DNA of 64,000 bases from Loktanella atrilutea (GTDB lineage Bacteria; Pseudomonadota; Alphaproteobacteria; Rhodobacterales; Rhodobacteraceae). The notes under the pieces are model-generated. The model searched no databases, was not told the origin of the DNA, and was given only the letters and a program-made list of their open reading frames with translations. This document shows, piece after piece, positions 57,494-64,000 of the stretch; the first letter of the stretch is position 1, and each line of letters begins with the position of its first letter. The stretch covers positions 62,001-126,000 of the forward strand of contig NZ_FQUE01000004.1 of NCBI RefSeq assembly GCF_900128995.1. Reading direction: 5' to 3'. A program made the translations under genes and the position numbers.

Positions 57494-58559
57494 CCCGCTC
57501 GCCCCCGGCGCCACCATCGGCATCCTCGGCGGCGGCCAACTGGGGCGCATGCTCTCGGTCGCGGCGGCGCGTCTGGGCTTCAAGACCTGCATCCTCGAGC
57601 CCGCCGGCGATTGTCCCGCGTCTCACGTCGCGAACTTTCACCTGCAGGCCGGTTACGACGACACCGCGGCGCTGACCCGCTTCGCCGAAAGCTGCGACGT
57701 CGTCACCTACGAATTCGAGAACATCCCCACCGCCGCCCTCGACACGATCGAGGCGCTGCGCCCGATCCATCCGCCGCGCCGCGCCCTCGCGACCTCTCAG
57801 GACCGGCTGACGGAAAAGACCTTCCTGCAATCCCTCGGCCTGACCGTCGCGCCCTTCGCCGACGTCACCGATGCCGCAAGCCTCGACGTCGCCATCGCGC
57901 GGATCGGCACGCCCGCCATCCTCAAGACCCGGCGCATGGGCTACGACGGCAAGGGACAGGCCCGGATCATGACCCCCGGCGACGCGGCAGCGGCCCTGAC
58001 CGCGATGAACGGCCAGCCCGCCGTGCTGGAAGGCTTCGTCGACTTCACGCACGAGGTCTCTGTCATCGCCGCCCGCGGGCAGGACGGCGCCGTCGCCTGC
58101 TTCGACCCCGGTCAGAACGTCCACGAAGACGGCATCCTGCGCACCACGACCGTGCCCGCCCTGCTGACCCCGACCCAGCGCACCGACGCGATCCTGATCG
58201 CCGCCCGCGTCCTCAACGCGCTCGACTACGTCGGCGTGCTGGGGGTCGAACTCTTCGTCACGCCGCAGGCCCTGATCGTGAACGAGATCGCGCCGCGCGT
58301 GCACAACTCCGGCCACTGGACCCAGAACGGCTGTGCCGTCGATCAGTTCGAACAGCACATCCGCGCCGTCGCGGGCTGGCCGCTGGGCGACGGGTCGCGG
58401 CACAGCAACGTCGTGATGGAAAACCTGATCGGCGCCGACATGGACCGTGTTCCGCAGATCGCCGCCACGAGCGCCAGCCTGCACCTCTACGGCAAGCCAG
58501 AGGCGCGGCCGGGTCGCAAGATGGGGCATGTCAACCGCGTCACCGGCCCCGCCACCTGA
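57486..58559 (+). CDS. purK: 5-(carboxyamino)imidazole ribonucleotide synthase
   Basis: ATP-grasp enzyme of 357 residues that makes N5-CAIR from AIR, bicarbonate and [23 protein letters not shown] is the N-terminal motif; [15 protein letters not shown] and [15 protein letters not shown] are ATP-grasp and substrate blocks. Translationally coupled to purE. Confidence 0.97.
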   Translation: MTDPLAPGATIGILGGGQLGRMLSVAAARLGFKTCILEPAGDCPASHVANFHLQAGYDDTAALTRFAESCDVVTYEFENIPTAALDTIEALRPIHPPRRALATSQDRLTEKTFLQSLGLTVAPFADVTDAASLDVAIARIGTPAILKTRRMGYDGKGQARIMTPGDAAAALTAMNGQPAVLEGFVDFTHEVSVIAARGQDGAVACFDPGQNVHEDGILRTTTVPALLTPTQRTDAILIAARVLNALDYVGVLGVELFVTPQALIVNEIAPRVHNSGHWTQNGCAVDQFEQHIRAVAGWPLGDGSRHSNVVMENLIGADMDRVPQIAATSASLHLYGKPEARPGRKMGHVNRVTGPAT

Positions 58560-58571
58560 CCCGGAGGCGCG

Positions 58572-58630
58572 TCCTCGCTTTTTTCCAAATACTCCCGCCG
58601 GAGGCTTCTATTTTCCGCAAGGCGGAAAAT
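58572..58630 (-). repeat. Rhodobacteral intergenic palindromic element with adjacent hairpin
   Basis: On the minus strand it reads CCTCCGGCGGGAGTATTTGG followed by AAAAAAGCGAGGA, a sequence type that I recognise as recurring in Rhodobacteraceae spacers. Next to it ATTTTCCGC pairs with GCGGAAAAT around AAG (58610-58630). It lies just after purK. Confidence 0.6.
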
Positions 58631-58711
58631 CGAACACCACCCGCGCCCGATTAACCATTTGGCAACTACCCCGCCGCTACCTGTTAACCATAGCGGACGG
58701 GGAGCGCACAG

Positions 58712-60226
58712 ATGGTCGCCATGGCCTACACGGTCGCCTTCGACGGCATCGACGCGCGACTGGTGCAGGTGCAATGTGCGATCAGCCCGGGCCTGCCCGG
58801 CTTCGCCATCGTCGGCCTGCCTGACAAGGCGGTGTCGGAGGCGCGTGAACGGGTCCGTGCCGCGCTGACCGCCATGGCCATCGCGCTGCCCAGCCAGCGG
58901 ATCAGCATCAACCTCTCGCCCGCCGACCTGCCGAAGGAAGGCTCGCACTTCGACCTGCCGATCGCGCTGGCGGTGCTGGCCGCGCTGGACATCGTCCCGC
59001 ACGAGGAGGTCTTGGACCTCGTGGCGCTGGGGGAGCTGTCGCTGGACGGCACCCTCGTCCCCGTCGTCGGCGCCTTGCCCGCCGCCGTGGCCGCCGGGGA
59101 GGGCGACCGGTCCCTCATGTGCCCCGCCGCCTGCGGGGCAGAGGCGGCCTGGGTGGACAGCGTCCGGGTGATCGCGCCGGCCTCGCTTGCACAGGCCATA
59201 GCCCACCTGACCGGCCGCGCCGTCCTCGACCCCGCCGTGCCGGGCGAGGTGACGCAGGCCAGCGGCGCCCGCTGCCTGTCAGAGGTCAAGGGGCAGGAAC
59301 GTGCCAAGCGCGGGCTGGAGATCGCGGCCGCCGGTCGGCACCACATGCTGCTGGTGGGCGCGCCCGGGTCGGGCAAGTCGATGCTGGCCGCCCGCATCCC
59401 CGGCATCCTGCCGCCGCTGACACCGGTGGAGGCGCTGGAGACCTCGATGATCCATTCGCTGGCCGGGCTGCTGGACGACGGCGGCATTTCCCGCACCCGC
59501 CCGTTCCGTGAACCGCATCACACCGCCTCGATGGCGGCCATCGTCGGCGGCGGGCGCGGCGCGAAACCGGGAGAGATCAGTCTGGCCCACAACGGTGTCC
59601 TCTTCATGGACGAGTTTCCGGAATATCCGCGCGCCGTGCTGGAAACCCTGCGCCAGCCGATCGAGACCGGAGAGGTCGTCGTCGCCCGCGCCAATGCCCA
59701 TGTCCGCTATCCCTGCCGCTTCATGCTGGTCGCCGCGGCCAACCCGTGCAGGTGCGGTCATCTGGCGGACGCGGCGCGCGCCTGCGGCCGGGCACCGGTC
59801 TGCGGCGAGGATTACATGGGCCGGATCAGTGGCCCGCTGATGGACCGCTTCGACCTGCGGGTCGAGGTGCCGCCGGTGTCCTTCACCGACCTCGGCCTGC
59901 CGATGATCGGCGAACCCTCTGCCGCGATCGGCGCCCGCGTCGCCACGGCGCGGCGGGTGCAGGTCGCCCGCTATGCCGATCATCCCGGCATGTGGGCCAA
60001 TGCCGACGCCCAGGGCGCGGTGCTGGAGGATGTGGCGACGCCGGATGCCGAGGGGCGCGATCTGCTGCTGCGCGTGGCGGAACGTTTCGGCCTGTCGGCG
60101 CGCGGCTACCACCGGGTGCTGCGGGTGGCGCGCACCATCGCCGATCTGGACGGGTCAGAGGCGGTGCGCCGCAACCATGTGGCCGAGGCCGTGAGTTTCA
60201 GGCTGACTCTGACGAAGGAGGTCTGA
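58712..60226 (+). CDS. comM: YifB/ComM family Mg-chelatase-like AAA ATPase
   Basis: Hexameric helicase-like ATPase of 504 residues; ComM supports branch migration in natural transformation. The N-terminal ChlI-like domain has GLPGFAIVGLPDKAVSEARE; Walker A LLVGAPGSGKSMLAARIPGI; FREPHHTASMAAIVGGG; Walker B NGVLFMDEFPE; NPCRCGH zinc-like CxC; and MDRFDLRVEVPPV. It stands between two palindromic elements in opposite orientation. Confidence 0.95.
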   Translation: MVAMAYTVAFDGIDARLVQVQCAISPGLPGFAIVGLPDKAVSEARERVRAALTAMAIALPSQRISINLSPADLPKEGSHFDLPIALAVLAALDIVPHEEVLDLVALGELSLDGTLVPVVGALPAAVAAGEGDRSLMCPAACGAEAAWVDSVRVIAPASLAQAIAHLTGRAVLDPAVPGEVTQASGARCLSEVKGQERAKRGLEIAAAGRHHMLLVGAPGSGKSMLAARIPGILPPLTPVEALETSMIHSLAGLLDDGGISRTRPFREPHHTASMAAIVGGGRGAKPGEISLAHNGVLFMDEFPEYPRAVLETLRQPIETGEVVVARANAHVRYPCRFMLVAAANPCRCGHLADAARACGRAPVCGEDYMGRISGPLMDRFDLRVEVPPVSFTDLGLPMIGEPSAAIGARVATARRVQVARYADHPGMWANADAQGAVLEDVATPDAEGRDLLLRVAERFGLSARGYHRVLRVARTIADLDGSEAVRRNHVAEAVSFRLTLTKEV

Positions 60227-60255
60227 GGCGATTTCGGCTGCGCCGAAGCGCGCCG

Positions 60256-60283
60256 CGCGGGAGTATTTTTGAAAAAGCGAGGA
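60256..60283 (+). repeat. Second copy of the palindromic element
   Basis: CGCGGGAGTATTTTTGAAAA followed by AGCGAGGA, related to the element at 58572-58603 but in the opposite orientation. It contains a TTTTTGAAAAA core. Confidence 0.55.
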
Positions 60284-60292
60284 CCGCGTGCG

Positions 60293-61168
60293 TCAGAGCA
60301 ATGCCATGAAGGCGGGCCAGGCGGCGGGGTCGGCGACGGTCTTGTCCCGGCAGAAGGCATTGCAGAAGCCGAAGGTGCGGCCGTCCATCCGCATCAGGTG
60401 CGTGACCGGATCGCCGGAATAGGGGCAGGTGGCATTCTGGGGCGTGCCGGTCTCGACCGCGGTGGCGGGCAGGGGGGCGGGGCCGGGCCAGGGGCGGGGC
60501 GGGCCGTCGTGTTCGAAGGCCGCCGCGGCCTTGCCCGCCGCCAGCCCCATCGCGCGCCACCGGCGCAGGGCGGGATCGGCCAGATGCGCCGCGCAATAGG
60601 CCCGTGTCACGGGGCCCGTGTCGAATCCGTAATTGGCCAGCCGCACCGCCATCGGCGCGAAGATCGCATCGGCGATGCAGTAGTCGCCGCAAAGCCACGG
60701 CCCCTGCGCACCGGTCACGGCGCGGGCGTGCGCCCAGATCGCCTCCAGCCGGGCGCATTCGGCGGCGGCGTCGGCGGGCGGGGTGACGGGCTGATAGCTG
60801 CGGTGCAGGTTCAGCGGCCAGGCGCCGCGCAGGGCGCGGAAGCCGCTGTGCATCTCGTTCGCGAGCGTCCGGGCCGTGCCGCGGGCGACCGGATCGCGGG
60901 GCCACAGGCCCGCGTCGGGGTAGCGCGTCGCCAGTTCCTCTGCGATGGCCATGCTGTCGGACAGGATCGCGCCGTCCTTTGTCACCATGGTCGGCAAGGT
61001 GCGCGCGGGGGCGAGGTCCGTCATCAGCGCGCCGACGCCGTCCTCTGTCGCGGGGTAGAGGACCGTCGTCGCGACATGCGGCGACAGGCCGAAGCGGTCG
61101 ACCATCAGCCACGCGGCCAGCGACCCGCTGAAGTAGAGGCGGTTGCCGATGTAGAGCCGGTGGGTCAT
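60293..61168 (-). CDS. Glutathione S-transferase family protein with C-terminal Cys module
   Basis: A 291-residue protein with a thioredoxin-like N domain (TLPTMVTKDGAILSDSMAIAE, abbreviated LPTM...LSDSMAI) and an all-helical GST C domain (WLCGDYCIADAIFAPMAV). After about residue 236 it has an extra module with Cys248 (ATCPYSGDPVTHL), Cys269 and Cys273 (FGFCNAFCRDKTVADP), which looks like a small YHS- or treble-clef-like metal site. The start at 61168 is chosen because GAGG lies 8 bases upstream; an ATG two codons earlier touches that site. Confidence 0.8.
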   Translation of the reverse strand: MTHRLYIGNRLYFSGSLAAWLMVDRFGLSPHVATTVLYPATEDGVGALMTDLAPARTLPTMVTKDGAILSDSMAIAEELATRYPDAGLWPRDPVARGTARTLANEMHSGFRALRGAWPLNLHRSYQPVTPPADAAAECARLEAIWAHARAVTGAQGPWLCGDYCIADAIFAPMAVRLANYGFDTGPVTRAYCAAHLADPALRRWRAMGLAAGKAAAAFEHDGPPRPWPGPAPLPATAVETGTPQNATCPYSGDPVTHLMRMDGRTFGFCNAFCRDKTVADPAAWPAFMALL

Positions 61169-61178
61169 GGCCATGTCC

Positions 61179-61757
61179 TCATGCCAGATGGTTGATGCGG
61201 CCCAGCCGCCAGCCGGCGGCCGTCAGCGTCATGTCGGTGACGCCAAGGGGGTCGATCCGGTGGCGCATGGACTGCGATGCGGTTTCCCTGGTGGCGCGGG
61301 GGATCTGGGACATGATCGCCCCCACGTGCGCCACGACGACCAGATGGGCGGGCCGGTGGCGCGCGATGTGGGCGTCGATGGCGGTGCCGACGCGGGCGGT
61401 GACGGCGTTCCAGCTTTCGCCCGCGGGGGCCGCGATGTCGCCGGGCTGGTCCCAGAACTGCCGCGACAGCACCGGATCGCGGGCCGCCACGACGTCGCCC
61501 GCCAGCCCATCCCACGCACCGAAGTCGATTTCCCGCAGGGCCGGGTCGTGGGGCAGTCGGCGGCGCGGTCCCGCGATGGCATCGGCGGTGGTCACGGCCC
61601 GGATCAGGTCGGAGGAGACGATGAGCGCCCCGGCGGGCAGGTAGGCCTGCAGGCGCGCCAGCGCGTCACGGTCCGACAGGTCGGCAGGCACGTCGCGCCA
61701 GCCGGTCATCGTCTTCTGGTGGGTCGGGCCGTGGCGCACCAGCCAGAGGGTCGTCAT
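61179..61757 (-). CDS. Histidine phosphatase family protein, possible CobC
   Basis: Phosphoglycerate-mutase-like phosphatase of 192 residues. The catalytic LVRHGPTHQKTMTGWRD has the RHG triad near residue 8; SSDLIRAVTTADAI, FGAWDG and VVAHVGAIM are the other blocks. It overlaps cobU by 4 bases (ATGA), so it may be the alpha-ribazole-phosphate phosphatase (CobC) of cobalamin synthesis; this is from context only. Confidence 0.85.
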   Translation of the reverse strand: MTTLWLVRHGPTHQKTMTGWRDVPADLSDRDALARLQAYLPAGALIVSSDLIRAVTTADAIAGPRRRLPHDPALREIDFGAWDGLAGDVVAARDPVLSRQFWDQPGDIAAPAGESWNAVTARVGTAIDAHIARHRPAHLVVVAHVGAIMSQIPRATRETASQSMRHRIDPLGVTDMTLTAAGWRLGRINHLA

Positions 61758-62275
61758 GGCAGGTCGCCCTTCAGTGCCAGCGGCAGGCCGGCCATGACGG
61801 CCACCACCCTGTCCGCCTGCCGCGCCAGTCGCTGGTTCAGGTGCCCCTGCGCGGTCCGGAACCGGCGCGACAGGGCGGTGTCGGGGACGATGCCCTGACC
61901 GACCTCGTTCGACACGACGACGACGGGGCAGGGGCAGGCGGTCAGGGCCGCCAGCAGACCGTGGCAGGCCAGTTCCACGTCGCGATCCGCCAGCAGGACG
62001 TTCGTGAGCCAGAGCGTGACGCAATCGAGGAGCACGATACCGGCGGGAACCTGCGCGGCGAGCGCCGCGGTGGGGTCGAGCGGCGCCTCGACCGTGGTCC
62101 AGTCCGGCCCGCGCGCGCTGCGGTGGTCGGCGATCTTGCGTCGCATCTCAGCGTCGAAGGGCTGGGCCGTGGCGATGTAAGTCCTTGGCCGGCCAGTGGA
62201 TATCACCAGACCTTCCGCATAGGCCGATTTGCCCGAGGCAGCGCCGCCTAGTATGAATGTCAGATGATGCAACAT
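61754..62275 (-). CDS. cobU: Adenosylcobinamide kinase / guanylyltransferase
   Basis: CobU/CobP of 173 residues, which phosphorylates and then GMP-activates adenosylcobinamide. FILGGAASGKSAYAE is Walker A; TAQPFDAEMRRKIADHR carries the guanylylated His; LLDCVTLWLTNVL and VSNEVGQGIVPDTALSRRFR are conserved. Start at MLHHLTFILGG. Divergent from the sigma factor gene. Confidence 0.96.
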   Translation of the reverse strand: MLHHLTFILGGAASGKSAYAEGLVISTGRPRTYIATAQPFDAEMRRKIADHRSARGPDWTTVEAPLDPTAALAAQVPAGIVLLDCVTLWLTNVLLADRDVELACHGLLAALTACPCPVVVVSNEVGQGIVPDTALSRRFRTAQGHLNQRLARQADRVVAVMAGLPLALKGDLP

Positions 62276-62304
62276 CGTGTGGGAACTTTTCCGCCGCCGT
62301 GCGT

Positions 62305-62323
62305 GTTTCAGTGTCATTGAAAC
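62305..62323. repeat. Short inverted repeat between cobU and the sigma factor gene
   Basis: GTTTCA and TGAAAC with a 7-base centre, in the 101-base divergent spacer. Possibly an operator; no protein can be assigned. Confidence 0.35.
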
Positions 62324-62376
62324 TGCATCGTCGTCCGACACAAGCAGTTCGTGCAATGCTCCAGGGGGATATGACG

Positions 62377-63255
62377 ATGGCTTTTGACGGATTTTCGGAT
62401 CAGACACTCTCGCGCACGGCGATGAAGGCGGAACTGCTGGACGCCGAAACGGAGCTGCGGCTCGCCTATGCCTGGCGCGACGAGGGGTGCGAGGAAAGCC
62501 TGCACCGCCTGATCACCGCCTACATGCGCCTCGCCATTTCCATGGCGGCGAAGTTCAAGCGCTACGGCGCGCCGATGAACGACCTGATCCAGGAAGCGTC
62601 CGTCGGGTTGATGAAGGCGGCGGAGAAGTTCGACCCCGACCGCGGCGTCCGCTTTTCGACCTATGCGGTGTGGTGGATCAAGGCCTCGATCCAGGATTAC
62701 GTGATGCGCAACTGGTCGATGGTCCGCACCGGATCCACCTCCTCTCAGAAATCGCTGTTCTTCAACCTGCGCCGCGTGCAGGCCCGGCTGGAACGTGAGG
62801 CCGCCGCCGAGGGGCGCAAGCTGGAAGGCCACATCATGCGCCAGATGATCGCGACCGAGGTCGGCGTGCCGCTGCATGACGTCGAGATGATGGAGGGGCG
62901 GTTGTCCGGCTCCGACTTCAGCCTGAACGCCACCCAGTCGTCGGAGGACGAGGGGCGGGAGTGGATCGACGCGCTGGAGGACGATTCGTCGCAGGCCGCC
63001 GAGAACGTCGAACTGTCCCACGACAATGCCCGCCTGCGCCAGTGGCTGCTGACGGCACTCGGCGATCTGAACGACCGCGAGCGGTTCATCGTGCGCGAGC
63101 GCAAGCTGCGCGACGATCCCCGCACGCTGGAAAGCCTCGGCGTCGAACTGGGGCTGAGCAAGGAGCGTGTGCGCCAGCTGGAAGCCGCGGCCTTCGGCAA
63201 GATGCGCAAGAATCTGGAGAGCCAGAGCCGGGAGGTTCTGTCGTTCTTCGCATGA
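62377..63255 (+). CDS. rpoH: Sigma-32 family factor, RpoH-II type
   Basis: Alternative sigma factor of 292 residues. Region 2 has YMRLAISMAAKFKRYGAPMN, LIQEASVGLMKAAEKFDPDR and FSTYAVWWIKASIQDYVMRN; region 4 has LNDRERFIVRERKLRDDP and LGLSKERVRQLEAAAF. The stretch TSSQKSLFFNLRRVQ departs from the canonical RpoH box (QKKLFFNLRK), which points to RpoH-II, used for singlet-oxygen and oxidative stress in Rhodobacter. ATG 62377 is chosen because GGGGG lies 8 bases upstream. The stop overlaps the next start. Confidence 0.88.
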   Translation: MAFDGFSDQTLSRTAMKAELLDAETELRLAYAWRDEGCEESLHRLITAYMRLAISMAAKFKRYGAPMNDLIQEASVGLMKAAEKFDPDRGVRFSTYAVWWIKASIQDYVMRNWSMVRTGSTSSQKSLFFNLRRVQARLEREAAAEGRKLEGHIMRQMIATEVGVPLHDVEMMEGRLSGSDFSLNATQSSEDEGREWIDALEDDSSQAAENVELSHDNARLRQWLLTALGDLNDRERFIVRERKLRDDPRTLESLGVELGLSKERVRQLEAAAFGKMRKNLESQSREVLSFFA

Positions 63256-64000
63256 TCGCACGCCTTGCGGTTCTGGCGTTGCTGTGCGCCGCGCAAGTCC
63301 ATGCCGATGTCGGCCCCCTGCCAGGGGCCGACATCTTCGTTCTGGGCGAGGTGCACGACAACCCGGCCCACCACGCGACGCAGGCCGGCATCGTGGCGCA
63401 GGTCCAGCCGAAGGCGCTGGTGTTCGAGATGCTGACACCGGCACAGGCCGCGGCCGCCATGACCGTCGACCGGACTGATGCGGACGCCATCGCCGCAGCG
63501 ACGGACTGGGCCGACAGCGGCTGGCCCGATTTCGCGATGTATGCACCGATCTTCGCCGCGGCCCCCGGGGCCGCGATCGTGGGCGCCGCCGTGCCGCGGG
63601 ACGACCTGATGCGCGCCATGACGGACGGGGCCGCCGCCGTCAGCACCGTTCCCGTGCCGCAGCTGGCAAAGGCGCAGCTGGCCATGCTGTCGCAGGAACA
63701 GGCAGAGGCGCATTGCGGCGCCCTGCCGCCCGAGATGCTGCCGGGCATGGTCGAGGCACAGCGCCTGCGCGACGCCGCTTTCGCCGGCGCCACCCTGTCC
63801 GCCTTCGATGCGACGGGCGGGCCGGTTGTGCTGATCACCGGGACCGGACACGCGCGGACGGACGTGGGCGTGCCGGCGGCCCTGCGGCTGGCGCGGCCCG
63901 ACCTGACCGTCTGGGCTTTGGGCCAGACCGAGGGTGCGGCAGAGGCGGGCGCCCCGTTCGACGCGGTCGCGGTCACGGATGCGACCGATCGTCCCGACCC
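63252..64000 (+). CDS. ChaN family protein, 3'-truncated by the window end
   Basis: About 249 residues visible. It has a signal peptide (MIARLAVLALLCAAQVHA). The ChaN/heme-binding family markers are FVLGEVHDNPAHHATQ at residues 29-44 and VFEMLTPAQAAA; LPPEMLPGMVEAQRLRD and ITGTGHARTDVGVP follow. ChaN binds heme and helps iron uptake in Campylobacter. The ATG overlaps the sigma factor stop (ATGA), so they are co-transcribed. The stop codon lies beyond the window. Confidence 0.85.
   Translation, partial: MIARLAVLALLCAAQVHADVGPLPGADIFVLGEVHDNPAHHATQAGIVAQVQPKALVFEMLTPAQAAAAMTVDRTDADAIAAATDWADSGWPDFAMYAPIFAAAPGAAIVGAAVPRDDLMRAMTDGAAAVSTVPVPQLAKAQLAMLSQEQAEAHCGALPPEMLPGMVEAQRLRDAAFAGATLSAFDATGGPVVLITGTGHARTDVGVPAALRLARPDLTVWALGQTEGAAEAGAPFDAVAVTDATDRPD

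Noticed and set aside
62282-62307. GGAAC...CGTG as an ECF (EcfG or RpoE) promoter of the sigma-32 gene.
   Set aside because: The spacer is only 15 bases and the -10 match is poor; Rhodobacter RpoE-type TGATCC was not found.

Overview
The window is a high-GC chromosomal segment from an alphaproteobacterium, most likely a member of the Rhodobacteraceae (roseobacter group). The reasons are the chvG-hprK-rapZ-PTS module with a short HPr kinase, the order parC/tuf/tRNA-Trp/secE/nusG/rplKAJL/rpoBC/rpsLG/fusA/tuf/S10-spc, the DUF1150-Hsp20 pair, a second-type sigma-32 factor, the twin-transmembrane microprotein and the DUF6473 gene. Species cannot be fixed from sequence alone. No phage, CRISPR array or insertion sequence is visible. 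The only stretch with clearly foreign base composition is about 39.0-39.8 kb.

Layout. 1-4.3 kb (+): end of a ChvG-type sensor kinase, HPr kinase, RapZ, EIIA-Man-like and HPr proteins and an acyltransferase, packed with overlapping starts. 4.3-10.4 kb: mostly minus-strand metabolic genes (3-hydroxyacyl-CoA dehydrogenase, EtfA/EtfB, cobalamin adenosyltransferase, short-chain dehydrogenase, SH3 protein) and one DUF6473 gene. 10.5-16.1 kb: parC, the first tuf, a DUF892 ferritin-like protein and a glycosyltransferase-like protein. 16.2-29.5 kb: tRNA-Trp, a sulfotransferase-like gene, secE-nusG, rplK-A, rplJ-L, rpoB-rpoC. 29.5-31.5 kb: CDF and DMT transporters. 31.8-36.1 kb: str operon rpsL-rpsG-fusA-tuf. 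36.9-47.9 kb: S10 and spc ribosomal genes. 48-56.5 kb: DUF1127, an ABC-F protein behind a probable attenuator, Lrp, TrxB, a RES-like protein, a MarR-like/ATP sulfurylase/APS kinase fusion, a response regulator, DUF1150 and Hsp20. 56.7-64 kb: YdcH-like protein, purE-purK, comM, GST, phosphatase, cobU, a sigma-32 factor and a ChaN-like protein cut by the window end.

How it works together. The core is the translation and transcription apparatus. Recognisable sigma-70 type promoters (-35, 17-base spacer, -10) lie before tuf1, tRNA-Trp, rpsL, rpsJ, rplB and perhaps rpmC. The S10-spc superoperon is broken in three places: rplW/rplB (terminator, AT-rich HEPN-like gene, new promoter), rplP/rpmC (terminator, 2-oxoglutarate/iron oxygenase gene, probable new promoter), and after rpmD (terminator, no rplO or secY in the window).

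Most promising leads: the HEPN-like RNase candidate inside the S10 operon; the oxygenase gene directly behind rplP (L16), whose E. coli homologue is a known hydroxylation substrate; the leader peptide plus alternative hairpins ahead of the ABC-F gene; promoter-proximal terminator-like hairpins in the tuf1 and S10 leaders; the RES-like gene coupled to trxB; and the regulator-enzyme fusion for sulfate activation.
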